DNA of 45,585 nucleotides from Collinsella aerofaciens (GTDB lineage Bacteria > Actinomycetota > Coriobacteriia > Coriobacteriales > Coriobacteriaceae). Below, piece by piece: positions 8,362-16,554 of the stretch. Both the position numbers and the translations under genes were made by a program. The notes beneath the pieces were generated by a model. It ran no database searches, was not told the DNA's origin, and saw nothing but the letters and a program-made list of their open reading frames with translations. Where the stretch lies: NCBI RefSeq assembly GCF_015554145.1, contig NZ_JADNHZ010000006.1:64146-109730 (forward strand), written 5' to 3'. Positions within the stretch are counted from its first letter, which is position 1. Each line of letters begins with the position of its first letter.

Positions 8362-10038
8362 TTAGGCGAGCTCAGCGGTACCCAGCTCGGCGTGCTTCTG
8401 CGGATCGACATAGAGGTGCTTGATGCGATCGGAGCCGGCGATGGTGTGCGTGTAGAACATCACCGGGATGACCGGGCAGTCGGCAGCGACCATTGCGTCG
8501 GCCTCCTGCATCTTAGCGACGCGCTCTTCGTCGTCAACCGTGGTACGAGCCTCGTTGACCTTAGCGTCGAACTCGGGGTTGTTGTAACCAGAGCGGTTGT
8601 CGCCGCCGAGGGAGTCGGAGTGGAACAGCGGATACAAGAAGTTGTCCATGATCGGGTAGTCGGCAATCCAACCCAGACGACCGAACTGATAGTTAAAGTT
8701 CTGATACTGCTCGAGCAGGGCAGACCACTCGGGGGTATCGGAAGTAGCGGTAACGCCCACCTTGGCGAGGTCGCCGATGATGGACTCCATGATCTCCTTG
8801 TGGCCACCGTCCTGGTTGTAGGAAAGGGTCACGTTAATGCCACGATCGCCGTTAGCGCCAGCGGGAGCAACCTTGTCGAGGTACTCGTTAGCCTTGTCGA
8901 CGTCGTAGGCGCAGAACTCCCATGCACCCTCCTTGTAGCCATCGATACCCGGAGGAACAATGCCGTCGGCGGGGGTACGGGTACCCTTGAAGATGGTCTT
9001 GCAGATGGCCTCACGGTTAATGGCCAGGGAGATACCCCTGCGCAGGTCGGCGTTGTTGAACGGCTCAGCCGTGGTGTTGCAGGTCAGGTAGTAGGTGGAA
9101 GGCTCGGCGCCGAGCAGCATGCGCTCGCCGTCGCCCATGGTGTAGCCGTCCTTGGACACGCCGCGATCCTTCTTGGCAGCGTCGATCTGAGCAACGGGAA
9201 CGTCGCAGATATCGAGGTTACCGGCCTGGAACTCCTTGTAGGCGGTCTCCATGTCCTTGATGACCTGGAAGTGGATGCCATCGATCTTGGCCTTGTCGCC
9301 ATAGTAATCGTCGAACTTCTTGAGGTTGATCTCCTGACCATCCTCCCACTTGCCGTCCATCATGAACGGGCCGTTACCGATCGGGGCAAGGTAGAAGCTC
9401 TTAACATCGGACTCGGCGCACTCGGGAACCGGGGACAGAGCCGGGTGAGAGGCGACGAAGGGGAAGTCGGCGTAAGCGGAAGACAGCTTAACGACGAGGG
9501 TCTCATCGTCGGGGCAAGTAACACCGCTGAGCTCGGTAGCGTTACCGGCAAGCAGGTCATCATAGCCCTCGACCATGGAAAGGTGATAGGAGACCTCGGA
9601 AGGACCGTACTCGGTAGCGATGGCCGACTTGGTGTTGACCAGACGCTCCCAAGCGAGCTTGAAGGACTTGGAGGTAACGTCGTCACCGTTGTGGAACTTG
9701 GCCTTCTTGATCTTGAAGGTGAACTCGGTGGCGTCGTCGTTGGCCTCGAAGGACTCGCAAGCCAGCGGGACGATCTTGCCCTTCTCGGCGTCGTAAGAGG
9801 TCAGAGCATCGAACAGCTGGTACTCGACCTGAGTGCCCTGATCCTCCTGGACGTTGTAGGGGTCGATGCAGACCGGGTTGTTGATGTAGAAGTTCAGCGT
9901 CGAACCGGACTCAGAACCGGAAGCGTCGCCGCCCTTCTTGCCGCATGCGGCAAGAAAAGCCATGGAGCTCGCAGCAAGGGTACCGCCGACAAAGGCGCGA
10001 CGACCCATAACGGGCTGGTGGAACATAGAATCAGCCAT
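8362..10038 (-). CDS. oppA: Oligopeptide-binding lipoprotein OppA (SBP_bac_5), twin-arginine signal
   Basis: A 558-residue extracellular solute-binding lipoprotein. The signal peptide is MGRRAFVGG...AFLAAC: Arg13-Arg14 followed by A-F resembles a Tat motif, and LAAC places the lipidated cysteine at 32. A GS-rich linker follows, then the SBP family 5 fold, recognisable by the early segment PYNVQEDQGTQVEYQLFDAL and LRRGISLAINREAI in the second lobe. A perfect AAGGAGG lies 6 nt before ATG 10038. It is the first gene of the opp operon. Peptide specificity is inferred from the complete oppBCDF set downstream; the ligand could be narrower. Confidence 0.9.
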   Translation of the reverse strand: MADSMFHQPVMGRRAFVGGTLAASSMAFLAACGKKGGDASGSESGSTLNFYINNPVCIDPYNVQEDQGTQVEYQLFDALTSYDAEKGKIVPLACESFEANDDATEFTFKIKKAKFHNGDDVTSKSFKLAWERLVNTKSAIATEYGPSEVSYHLSMVEGYDDLLAGNATELSGVTCPDDETLVVKLSSAYADFPFVASHPALSPVPECAESDVKSFYLAPIGNGPFMMDGKWEDGQEINLKKFDDYYGDKAKIDGIHFQVIKDMETAYKEFQAGNLDICDVPVAQIDAAKKDRGVSKDGYTMGDGERMLLGAEPSTYYLTCNTTAEPFNNADLRRGISLAINREAICKTIFKGTRTPADGIVPPGIDGYKEGAWEFCAYDVDKANEYLDKVAPAGANGDRGINVTLSYNQDGGHKEIMESIIGDLAKVGVTATSDTPEWSALLEQYQNFNYQFGRLGWIADYPIMDNFLYPLFHSDSLGGDNRSGYNNPEFDAKVNEARTTVDDEERVAKMQEADAMVAADCPVIPVMFYTHTIAGSDRIKHLYVDPQKHAELGTAELA

Positions 10039-10137
10039 GCCATCCTCCTTATGAGATAGGACAAAGAAATGTTCAGTCGGACATATGTCGAGACAATCCG
10101 ATCCGAACCATCAAAACGCCGCCCGCTGCTATGGCTG

Positions 10138-10166
10138 GTTATGCACAACAGGCCAACGTTTTGCAA
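10138..10166 (-). promoter_or_regulatory. Probable oppA promoter
   Basis: Minus-strand -35 TTGCAA (10161-10166), 17-bp spacer, -10 CATAAC (10138-10143), giving a leader of about 90 nt. An AAAACGTT sequence (10155-10162) overlaps the -35 edge and spacer, and the same 8-mer occurs upstream of gapA and the sialic-acid operon. The rest of 10039-10281 shows no gene. Confidence 0.5.
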
Positions 10167-10281
10167 TACAGTAGCGCATTTTATGCACGATTTGGGGCTA
10201 ATTCCGGTTAACGGTCGAGAATTTCTTTAGTTGGGCGAAGTATGTGGGGATATTTTGACTCTGTTACAAGTCTGTAAACAA

Positions 10282-10309
10282 AAAGGGCCCCGCACATGCG
10301 GGACCCTTT
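10282..10309 (-). terminator. Intrinsic terminator after secG
   Basis: The minus strand reads AAAGGGTCCCGCA-TG-TGCGGGGCCCTTT then TTG. The stem is long with one mismatch and is followed by a run of five T. It lies 22 nt beyond the secG stop codon and closes the glycolytic/secG block. Confidence 0.85.
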
Positions 10310-10331
10310 ACAAACGTATATACGCCGATGC

Positions 10332-10586
10332 TTAGTAGCCGACGATGCCCTGCGGGAAGAAGAACATGCACAGAACGACGCACACGGCAAAAACGACGGC
10401 CATGATGACGGTCAGGCGGTCAAGATTCTGCTCCATAACGCCTGTGGCAGAGCTGGAGTTATACAGCGAGCTAGCGATCATATCCGAAACGCCGGTACCC
10501 TTACCGGAATGCATCAGGACGAGAATCGTCAGCGCCACGGCGGAGACAGCCCAAACGACAAACAGAAGAATCTGGAACGGACCCAT
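10332..10586 (-). CDS. secG: Preprotein translocase subunit SecG
   Basis: An 84-residue membrane protein of SecG size. It has two hydrophobic helices (ILLFVVWAVSAVALTILVLM, ~5-24, and LTVIMAVVFAVCVVLCMFFF, ~56-77) separated by a glycine/serine-rich loop, HSGKGTGVSDMIASSLYNSS, which holds the family's G-K-G pattern. SecG assists SecYE in protein export. In many actinobacteria secG follows tpiA, and here it follows gpmI by 163 bp, supporting the call. AAGGAG lies 8-9 nt before ATG 10586. Confidence 0.9.
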   Translation of the reverse strand: MGPFQILLFVVWAVSAVALTILVLMHSGKGTGVSDMIASSLYNSSSATGVMEQNLDRLTVIMAVVFAVCVVLCMFFFPQGIVGY

Positions 10587-10654
10587 AGATAAGCTCCTTA
10601 ATAGAACAATTCAAACTCCAGTACTGTACCACAACCCCCAACGCTCCCCTACCC

Positions 10655-10681
10655 GCCATTTGGGGACGGGGCAGAAATGGC
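10655..10681. repeat. Short REP-like hairpin between gpmI and secG
   Basis: GCCATTT (10655-10661) and AAATGGC (10675-10681) flank a 13-nt loop GGGGACGGGGCAG. The GGGGACGGGG loop looks like extragenic repeats associated with Y1-type (RAYT) transposases, but only this one copy is visible here. It lies next to the gpmI terminator hairpin. Function is unknown. Confidence 0.3.
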
Positions 10682-10692
10682 AGAAACACCAA

Positions 10693-10724
10693 AAGGGGGT
10701 TGTCCGATTGTGGACAACCCCCTT
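10693..10724 (-). terminator. Terminator hairpin after gpmI
   Basis: AAGGGGGTTGTCC (10693-10705) pairs perfectly with GGACAACCCCCTT (10712-10724) around a 6-nt loop, 25 nt after the gpmI stop. The minus strand continues TTTTGG, a short T tract. It probably terminates most transcripts before secG, which would then need its own promoter or read-through. Confidence 0.75.
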
Positions 10725-10749
10725 ACTAGAAAACGGTATTTGTTTTCTC

Positions 10750-12303
10750 TTAGGCCTCGGTGGCGAGCACGCGGCCCGTCATCTCGGCGGAAGGCTCAAT
10801 GCCAGCCATGGTGAGCATGGTCGGAGCGATATCGGAAAGACGGCCGTCCTCGATACCGGTGAGCTGCGCCTTCTCATCAACGATGATGAACGGCACACGG
10901 TTGGTGGTGTGAGCCGTAAACGGATGCTTGGAACCGTCGGAAGCAACGTCAAACATGTGATCGGCGTTGCCGTGGTCGGCGGTAATCAGCGCAAAGCCGC
11001 CCTTGGCGAGAATCGCCGGGACAACCTTGGACAGGGCATCGTCAACAGCCTCGACAGCCTTAACGGCAGCGTCGAAGACGCCGGTGTGACCAACCATGTC
11101 GCAGTTCGCGAAGTTCACGATGTAGAAATCAGCGCGATCCTCGTTGATGGCGGCGACGAGCTTCTCGGTAACCTCGGGAGCGCTCATCTCGGGCTGCAGA
11201 TCGTAGGTAGCAACCTTGGGGGAAGCGACGAGCACGCGCTCCTCGCCCTCCTTGGGCTCCTCGATGCCGCCGTTGAGGAAGAACGTCACGTGGGCGTACT
11301 TCTCGGTCTCGGCGGTGTGCAGCTGCTTCAGGCCATTGGCGGCGATAACGTCGGCCAGAACGTTCTCAGGGAACGTCTTGGGGAAGGCGACCTCGACGTC
11401 AAACGTCGGATCGTACTCGGTCATCGTCACAAAGTGCGAAAGCTTGATCTGCTCGCGCTCAAAGCCGTCGAACTCCTTGTCCGTGAACACGCGGGTCATC
11501 TGACGAGCGCGGTCGGGACGGAAGTTGAAGAAGATGGCCGCGTCGCCCTCGTGGATGCCCTCGTTGTGGGCAGCGAAGGGCTCGACGAACTCATCGCCGC
11601 GCGGATCCTTCTCGTAGTAGGCCTTGATACCGGCCACGGGGTCGGTATCGGCATCAGACGCGTTGACCATGACATCGTAGGCACGCTGGATGCGCTCCCA
11701 ACGGTTATCGCGGTCCATGGCCCAATATCGGCCCGAGACGGTGGCAACGCGAGCGTCGCAACCGGTCTCCTCGGAGATCTTAGCCAGGAAGGCGCAGAAC
11801 TCACTCATGTAGCCGGCACCGGACTGCGGGTCGACGTCGCGGCCATCCATGAAAGCGTGGACGCGAACGGTCTTGACGCCATGCTGGGCAGCCATCTTGA
11901 CCAGAGCCTCGACGTGGTTCATGTGAGAATGAACGCCGCCAGGGCTCATAAGGCCCATGAGGTGGAGAGTCTTGCCTTCGGCCTTGACATCGTCCATAGC
12001 CTTGACGAAGACCTCGTTCTTGGCGATGGAGCCGTCCTTGATGGCATTGTTGATGCGCGAAAGCTCCTGGAACACGATGCGGCCGGCACCGATGTTGAGG
12101 TGACCCACCTCGGAGTTACCCATCTGACCGTCGGGAAGGCCCACGTCCTCGCCCGAAGCGCCGAGCGTGGTGTGAGGGTACTTCTCGTACAGGCTATCAA
12201 GGAAGGGTGTTTTGGCAGCGGCGACGGCGTTCTCGCCATCGGCCGGAGCCAGGCCACAGCCGTCCATGATGATCAGGAGTGCAGGAAGATGACGCTGTGC
12301 CAT
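10750..12303 (-). CDS. gpmI: 2,3-bisphosphoglycerate-independent phosphoglycerate mutase
   Basis: A 517-residue cytoplasmic enzyme that interconverts 3- and 2-phosphoglycerate using two Mn2+ ions. The N-terminal metal site is IIMDGCGLA (Asp14), the phosphorylated nucleophile is Ser64 in MGNSEVGHLN, and the central transferase part has HAFMDGRDVDP. The C-terminal metal site is ITADHGNADHM. Length is normal for GpmI. It starts 5 nt after the tpiA stop codon, so it is translated from the gap-pgk-tpi transcript unit. It belongs to the alkaline-phosphatase superfamily and is unrelated to GpmA. Confidence 0.95.
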   Translation of the reverse strand: MAQRHLPALLIIMDGCGLAPADGENAVAAAKTPFLDSLYEKYPHTTLGASGEDVGLPDGQMGNSEVGHLNIGAGRIVFQELSRINNAIKDGSIAKNEVFVKAMDDVKAEGKTLHLMGLMSPGGVHSHMNHVEALVKMAAQHGVKTVRVHAFMDGRDVDPQSGAGYMSEFCAFLAKISEETGCDARVATVSGRYWAMDRDNRWERIQRAYDVMVNASDADTDPVAGIKAYYEKDPRGDEFVEPFAAHNEGIHEGDAAIFFNFRPDRARQMTRVFTDKEFDGFEREQIKLSHFVTMTEYDPTFDVEVAFPKTFPENVLADVIAANGLKQLHTAETEKYAHVTFFLNGGIEEPKEGEERVLVASPKVATYDLQPEMSAPEVTEKLVAAINEDRADFYIVNFANCDMVGHTGVFDAAVKAVEAVDDALSKVVPAILAKGGFALITADHGNADHMFDVASDGSKHPFTAHTTNRVPFIIVDEKAQLTGIEDGRLSDIAPTMLTMAGIEPSAEMTGRVLATEA

Positions 12304-12308
12304 ATGTC

Positions 12309-13076
12309 CTACTCGCCTGCCTTGACGACCATAGAGGCGAAGTCGGCAGCCTTGAGCGAAGCGCCGCCCACGAGGGCGCCGTCAACGTCGGGCTTGGCGA
12401 CGAGCTCGGCAATGTTGCCGGGCTTAGCGGAACCACCGTACAGGACGCGGATACCGTCGGCGAGCTCCTCGCCAAACATCTCCTTGAGGGTCTCACGGAT
12501 AGCGCCGCAGACCTCCTGGGCGTCCTCAGCGGTAGCGGTCTTTCCGGTGCCGATGGCCCAGATGGGCTCGTAGGCGACGACGACCTGCTTGGGGCAGGTG
12601 ATCTCAAGACCAGCAAGGCCAGCCTTGACCTGGTTCACGACGTGCTCGACATAGGTACCAGCCTCGCGGACCTCGAGGGACTCGCCGCAGCAGAAGACGG
12701 GAACAAGACCGGCGGCAACGAGGGCCTTGGCCTTCTTGTTCTGGTCCTCGTCGGTCTCGTGGAAGTAGTCGCGACGCTCGGAGTGGCCGATGATGCAGTA
12801 GGTGCAGCCAGCGGACTTGAGCATGTCGCAAGAGGACTCACCGGTGAAGGCACCCTTGGCCTCCCAGTACACGTTCTGTGCACCGAGGGCGATGGGGGCA
12901 GCCTGAATGCGGTCATGAACCGTGGTGATGTCAATGGTCGGAGGGCAGACGAGCACCTCGACGCCAGCCGGAACCTCGGGCAGAGCCTGAGCCAGCTCGT
13001 CGGCAAGCTTGGCGGCCTCAGCGACGTCGTTGTTCATCTTCCAGTTACCAGCGATAAGAAGGGTGCGATTAGGCAT
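12309..13076 (-). CDS. tpiA: Triosephosphate isomerase
   Basis: A 255-residue TIM barrel that interconverts DHAP and glyceraldehyde-3-phosphate. The catalytic set is intact: Lys13 in AGNWKMN, His98 in IIGHSERR and Glu170 in VAYEPIWAIGTG; the phosphate-binding loop is VLYGGSAKP. The true start is the ATG at 13076, not the longer in-frame extension: it gives the conserved MPNRTLLIAGNWK start and overlaps the pgk stop codon by 8 bp (ATGCCTAA), a classic translational-coupling layout. Confidence 0.95.
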   Translation of the reverse strand: MPNRTLLIAGNWKMNNDVAEAAKLADELAQALPEVPAGVEVLVCPPTIDITTVHDRIQAAPIALGAQNVYWEAKGAFTGESSCDMLKSAGCTYCIIGHSERRDYFHETDEDQNKKAKALVAAGLVPVFCCGESLEVREAGTYVEHVVNQVKAGLAGLEITCPKQVVVAYEPIWAIGTGKTATAEDAQEVCGAIRETLKEMFGEELADGIRVLYGGSAKPGNIAELVAKPDVDGALVGGASLKAADFASMVVKAGE

Positions 13077-14259
13077 CGAGAAGCGCCTCCACTCCGGGCA
13101 GGGCCTTACCCTCGACGAGCTCCATGGAAGCGCCACCACCGGTGGAGATCCAGCTCATCTTGTCGGCCAGGTTGAACTTGTTGACAGCCGCGACAGAGTC
13201 GCCACCGCCGATGATCGAGGTGCAGTCGGCCTCGGCGACGGCCTCGGCGATAGCCTGGGTGCCGTGAGCGAAGTTGTCGAACTCGAAGACACCCATGGGG
13301 CCGTTCCAGAACACGGTCTTGGCACCCTTGACGGCCTCGGCGTAAAGTTCCTCGGTCTTGGGGCCGATGTCCATGCCCTCACGATCGTCGGGGATAGCGT
13401 CGGAAGCGACAACCTCGGGGACAGCGTCCTCGCCAAAGTGATCGGCAACGCGGTTGTCGATGGGGAGCAGGATCTTGACGCCCTTCTCCTCGGCCTTCTT
13501 GAGCATCTCGCCAGCGCGCTCGACCCAGTCCTCTTCCTTGAGGGACTGACCGACGGTCAGGCCCTGAGCCAGGAAGAAGGTGTAGGCCATGCCGCCACCG
13601 ATGATCAGGGTATCAGCGGAGTCGATGAGGTGATCGAGAACGCCGATCTTGGAGGAAACCTTGGAACCGCCGACGATAGCGACGAAGGGGCGCTCGGGCT
13701 CGGCGAAGATGCCGGTCAGCGTGTCGACCTCCTTCTCGAGCAGGAAGCCGGCGACGGCAGGCAGGTAAGCGGCGGGACCCACGACGGAACCCTGGGCGCG
13801 GTGAGCGGTACCGAAAGCATCGAGAACGAAGACGTCACCATAGGAAGCGAGCTTCTTGGCGATCTCGGGATCGTTCTTCTTCTCACGCTTGTCAAAACGG
13901 ACGTTCTCGAGAACGAGGACCTTGCCCGGCTCGACGGCCGCGACAGCCTCAGCAGCCTTCTCGCCGTAGGTGTCGGCGACAAAGGCAACATCGAGACCAG
14001 AGAGCTCAGCGAGCTTCTTGGCGACAGGCTCAAGGGAGAGCTCGGGCTGGAAGCCGGTGCCATCGGGACGGCCGAGGTGGCTCATGAGGATGACGCGAGC
14101 GTTGTGCTCAACGAGGTAGTTGATGGTGGGCAGGGCAGCCTTGATGCGGGTGGTGTCGCCAACGACGCCATCCTTGATAGGCACGTTGAAGTCAACGCGG
14201 ACGAGAACGCGCTTGCCGTCGACATCGATGTCGCGGACGGTCTTCTTGGTAAAGGCCAT
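13069..14259 (-). CDS. pgk: Phosphoglycerate kinase
   Basis: A 396-residue monomeric enzyme transferring phosphate from 1,3-bisphosphoglycerate to ADP. N-domain substrate motifs are RVDFNVPIKDG and SHLGRPDG; the C-domain nucleotide site includes GGSKVSSKIGVLD and the C-terminal SIIGGGDSVAA and STGGGASMELVEG segments. The ATG at 14259 is chosen over an upstream in-frame start because it gives the conserved N-terminus MAFTKKTVRDIDVDGKRVLV and has GAAAGG upstream. It is separated from gapA by a read-through-type terminator and a small hairpin, and overlaps tpiA. Confidence 0.95.
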   Translation of the reverse strand: MAFTKKTVRDIDVDGKRVLVRVDFNVPIKDGVVGDTTRIKAALPTINYLVEHNARVILMSHLGRPDGTGFQPELSLEPVAKKLAELSGLDVAFVADTYGEKAAEAVAAVEPGKVLVLENVRFDKREKKNDPEIAKKLASYGDVFVLDAFGTAHRAQGSVVGPAAYLPAVAGFLLEKEVDTLTGIFAEPERPFVAIVGGSKVSSKIGVLDHLIDSADTLIIGGGMAYTFFLAQGLTVGQSLKEEDWVERAGEMLKKAEEKGVKILLPIDNRVADHFGEDAVPEVVASDAIPDDREGMDIGPKTEELYAEAVKGAKTVFWNGPMGVFEFDNFAHGTQAIAEAVAEADCTSIIGGGDSVAAVNKFNLADKMSWISTGGGASMELVEGKALPGVEALLDA

Positions 14260-14282
14260 GTTTGCTTCTACCTTTCGTACGT

Positions 14283-14305
14283 GTCTGCCTCCCATTACGG
14301 CAGAC
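14283..14305 (-). other. Small hairpin in pgk leader
   Basis: GTCTGCC (14283-14289) and GGCAGAC (14299-14305) form a perfect 7-bp stem with a 9-nt loop, 23 nt upstream of the pgk start. It could affect translation or mark a processed 5' end of the pgk-tpiA-gpmI message. No T tract. Confidence 0.4.
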
Positions 14306-14313
14306 GATTTCCT

Positions 14314-14362
14314 ATAAAAAGGGCGCGACCCTAGGGTGTAAGCCCTATGAGGCCGCGCCCTT
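14314..14362 (-). terminator. Terminator between gapA and pgk
   Basis: AAGGGCGCG (14319-14327) pairs with CGCGCCCTT (14354-14362); inside, TAGGG and CCCTA form a second stem. On the minus strand the stem is followed by TTTTTATA. It lies 37 nt after the gapA stop codon. Because pgk has little promoter space, partial read-through is likely, giving more gapA than pgk mRNA. Confidence 0.85.
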
Positions 14363-14399
14363 CTTTAGACGCTCAACGAGCTATTCGCTAAAAGCTAAA

Positions 14400-15425
14400 T
14401 TAAGCAACGAACTTCTCGAAGTACTTGATGGTGCGGACCATCTGAGAGGTGTAGGAGTTCTCGTTGTCGTACCAAGAGGTGACCTGAACGAGGGTCTGGC
14501 CGTTGCCGAGGTCAGAGCACATGGTCTGAGTGGCGTCGAAGATGGAGCCGTGGGTCTCGCCGATGATGTCGGTGGAGACGATATCGTCCTCGTTGTAACC
14601 GAAGGTCTCGGAGATGGTGGAAGCGTAGGCCTTCATAGCGGCGTTGACCTCGTCGACGGTGACCTTCTTGTCAACGACAGCGTAGAGGTTGGTGATGGAG
14701 CCGGTCGGCGTCGGGACGCGCTGGGCGGCACCGATGAGCTTACCGTTGAGCTCGGGGAGAACCAGGCCGATAGCCTTGGCAGCACCGGTGGTGTTGGGGA
14801 CGATGTTGACGGCGCAGGCGCGGCTACGACGCTTGTTGCCCTTGCGCTGCGGGCCGTCGAGCGGCATCTGGTCGCCGGTCCAGGCGTGAATGGTGGTCAT
14901 GATGCCGGACACGATGGGAGCGAAGTCGTTCAGACCCTTGGCCATCGGGGCGAGGCAGTTGGTGGTGCAGGAAGCAGCGGAGATGATGTTGTCCTCAGCG
15001 GTCAGCGTCTCGTGGTTGACGTTGTACACGATGGTGGGCAGATCGCTGCCGGCCGGAGCGGAGATGACGACCTTCTTGGCGCCAGCGTTGATGTGGGCCT
15101 GAGCCTTAGCCTTGCTGGTGTAGAAGCCGGTGCACTCGAGAACGACGTCGACGTCGAGGTCGCCCCAAGGCAGGTTGTTGGCGTCGGCCTCCTTGTAGAT
15201 CTTGATCTCCTTGCCGTCAACGGTGATGGAATCCTCGCCAGCAACGACCTCGTGATCGCGAGCGTAGTTGCCCTGCGTGGAGTCGTACTTCAGCAGGTAA
15301 GCGAGCATATCGGGAGAGGTGAGGTCGTTGATAGCGACGATCTCGGAGCCCTCATGACCGAACATCTGACGGAAAGCCAGACGACCGATGCGACCGAAGC
15401 CGTTAATAGCAACCTTTACTGCCAT
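14400..15425 (-). CDS. gapA: Glyceraldehyde-3-phosphate dehydrogenase, NAD-type
   Basis: A 341-residue glycolytic enzyme. The Rossmann start is [11 protein letters not shown] (6-15) with Asp34 in AINDL, which favours NAD over NADP. The catalytic cysteine is Cys153 in [10 protein letters not shown], and the C-terminal [14 protein letters not shown] motif is present. The ATG at 15425 is preceded by AAAGGAG; an in-frame extension of 34 residues upstream lacks conservation and is rejected. It has its own promoter region after whiA and a strong terminator behind it, so it can be expressed apart from pgk-tpiA-gpmI. Confidence 0.96.
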   Translation of the reverse strand: MAVKVAINGFGRIGRLAFRQMFGHEGSEIVAINDLTSPDMLAYLLKYDSTQGNYARDHEVVAGEDSITVDGKEIKIYKEADANNLPWGDLDVDVVLECTGFYTSKAKAQAHINAGAKKVVISAPAGSDLPTIVYNVNHETLTAEDNIISAASCTTNCLAPMAKGLNDFAPIVSGIMTTIHAWTGDQMPLDGPQRKGNKRRSRACAVNIVPNTTGAAKAIGLVLPELNGKLIGAAQRVPTPTGSITNLYAVVDKKVTVDEVNAAMKAYASTISETFGYNEDDIVSTDIIGETHGSIFDATQTMCSDLGNGQTLVQVTSWYDNENSYTSQMVRTIKYFEKFVA

Positions 15426-15497
15426 TGTGTCTCCTTTCGTAAGGCCCCCGCAAGCTACAGCGCCCGCCGTTGAGGCCCACAAACTAACCACTCGCCT

Positions 15498-15526
15498 AAT
15501 ATACCTTTTTTTTGACTTGAATTTCA
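15498..15526 (-). promoter_or_regulatory. Probable gapA promoter
   Basis: The -10 box TATATT is at 15498-15503 on the minus strand, with a weak -35 TGAAAT 17 bp upstream (15521-15526) and an A8 tract in the spacer. The leader would be about 65 nt. The whole 15470-15600 stretch is A/T-rich compared with the genes around it, as expected for a control region. Confidence 0.45.
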
Positions 15527-15559
15527 CGAGAATAGTCGAAATTGAAAATCAAATTTACG

Positions 15560-15573
15560 TTAAAACGTTTTAA
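15560..15573. promoter_or_regulatory. Perfect operator-like palindrome upstream of gapA
   Basis: TTAAAACGTTTTAA is a perfect 14-bp palindrome with a central CG, like operators of LacI-family regulators (CcpA/GalR class). It lies 34 bp upstream of the putative gapA -35 box. Its AAAACGTT half is also found upstream of oppA and the sialic-acid operon. The cognate regulator is not in the window. Confidence 0.4.
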
Positions 15574-15618
15574 AGAATAAAATAGCAGCTAAATCCGTAT
15601 ATAAGTCGATACTATAAA

Positions 15619-16548
15619 CTACCTGTTTGCTTCAATGAGCTTTTCAAGCCTCAAAACTCGATGGTAGAGGGCCGACTTCGACAAGGGAGGGTCAGCCATC
15701 TCCCCTAAATCACGCAGCGACAGATCGGGATAGCGCTCGCGCAGGTCGCAAAAGACCGCCAAGGCATCCGGAAGCGCATCGCGAAGGCCGCGCTGCTCGA
15801 GCTCATCGATAAGCGCAAGCTGATGCTGGGCAGCACCGGCGCTTCTGGTCTGGTTGGCGAGCTCGGCGTTCACGCGACGGTTCACATCGTTCTTAACCAA
15901 CTTGACCGCGCGCGCCTCCTCAATCTCGGCAACGCTGCGCTTGGCACCAATCAGCTTTAATAGATGCTCGATTTCCTCGGCGCTCTTAATGTACACGGCA
16001 TATGACCCCCGCCGCGCATTAACACGAGCATGGACCCCAATCTGCCCCAACAGGTCGCAAAGCCCCTTGGCATATTGCTCACCCTGCACCGCGATCTCCA
16101 AATGGAAATCGCCGCGTGGATCGGCCACGAAGCCGCCCGCGATGAGCGCGCCGCGGATGTAGGCAAGCCTGCAGCAGGGACGGGCAACGATGTGTCGGGG
16201 AACACCAGCAACGAGCCCTCCCCTGCGGTCTAGAATGCCCAGCAGCACCAGAGCCTTGTCCAGGTCGGGTTGATCGGGCAGGGTAATGAGATAGTTACGG
16301 ACCTTATGCAAGACCGATTTACGAACGGTGAATTCCGTTTTGAGCTTAAGAATGCGATGCGTCAGCGTGATCATCGTGCGCGCGACGGCTCCCGTCTCGG
16401 TCGCGACCGTCAAACGATACCGCCCGGAGCCGGCCAACGAAAGCGTACCGCTCACACGCGTCAGGGCGGCAAGCGTCGACAAATCGCAGTATTCACATTC
16501 GGGTTCGCAGCGCGCAAGCTCGTCACGCACCTCGGCGGTAAACGACAT
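15619..16548 (-). CDS. whiA: DNA-binding protein WhiA
   Basis: A 309-residue WhiA (DUF199). The N-terminal two-thirds is a LAGLIDADG-homing-endonuclease-like fold without nuclease function (opening MSFTAEVRDELA; then CCRLAYIRGALIAGG and the FHLEIAV strand). The C-terminal ~90 residues form a helix-turn-helix domain (RYPDLSLRDLGEMADPPLSKSA). WhiA controls sporulation in Streptomyces and cell division or metabolism genes in non-sporulating Gram-positives. It starts 6 nt after the rapZ stop codon, the usual rapZ-whiA pairing, but the yvcK gene commonly found between them is absent. Confidence 0.93.
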   Translation of the reverse strand: MSFTAEVRDELARCEPECEYCDLSTLAALTRVSGTLSLAGSGRYRLTVATETGAVARTMITLTHRILKLKTEFTVRKSVLHKVRNYLITLPDQPDLDKALVLLGILDRRGGLVAGVPRHIVARPCCRLAYIRGALIAGGFVADPRGDFHLEIAVQGEQYAKGLCDLLGQIGVHARVNARRGSYAVYIKSAEEIEHLLKLIGAKRSVAEIEEARAVKLVKNDVNRRVNAELANQTRSAGAAQHQLALIDELEQRGLRDALPDALAVFCDLRERYPDLSLRDLGEMADPPLSKSALYHRVLRLEKLIEANR

Positions 16549-16554
16549 GCAGGC

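Noticed and set aside
15426-15527. 34-residue N-terminal extension of gapA
   Set aside because: The ATG at 15425 has AAAGGAG and gives the conserved N-terminus; the extension overlaps the promoter region.
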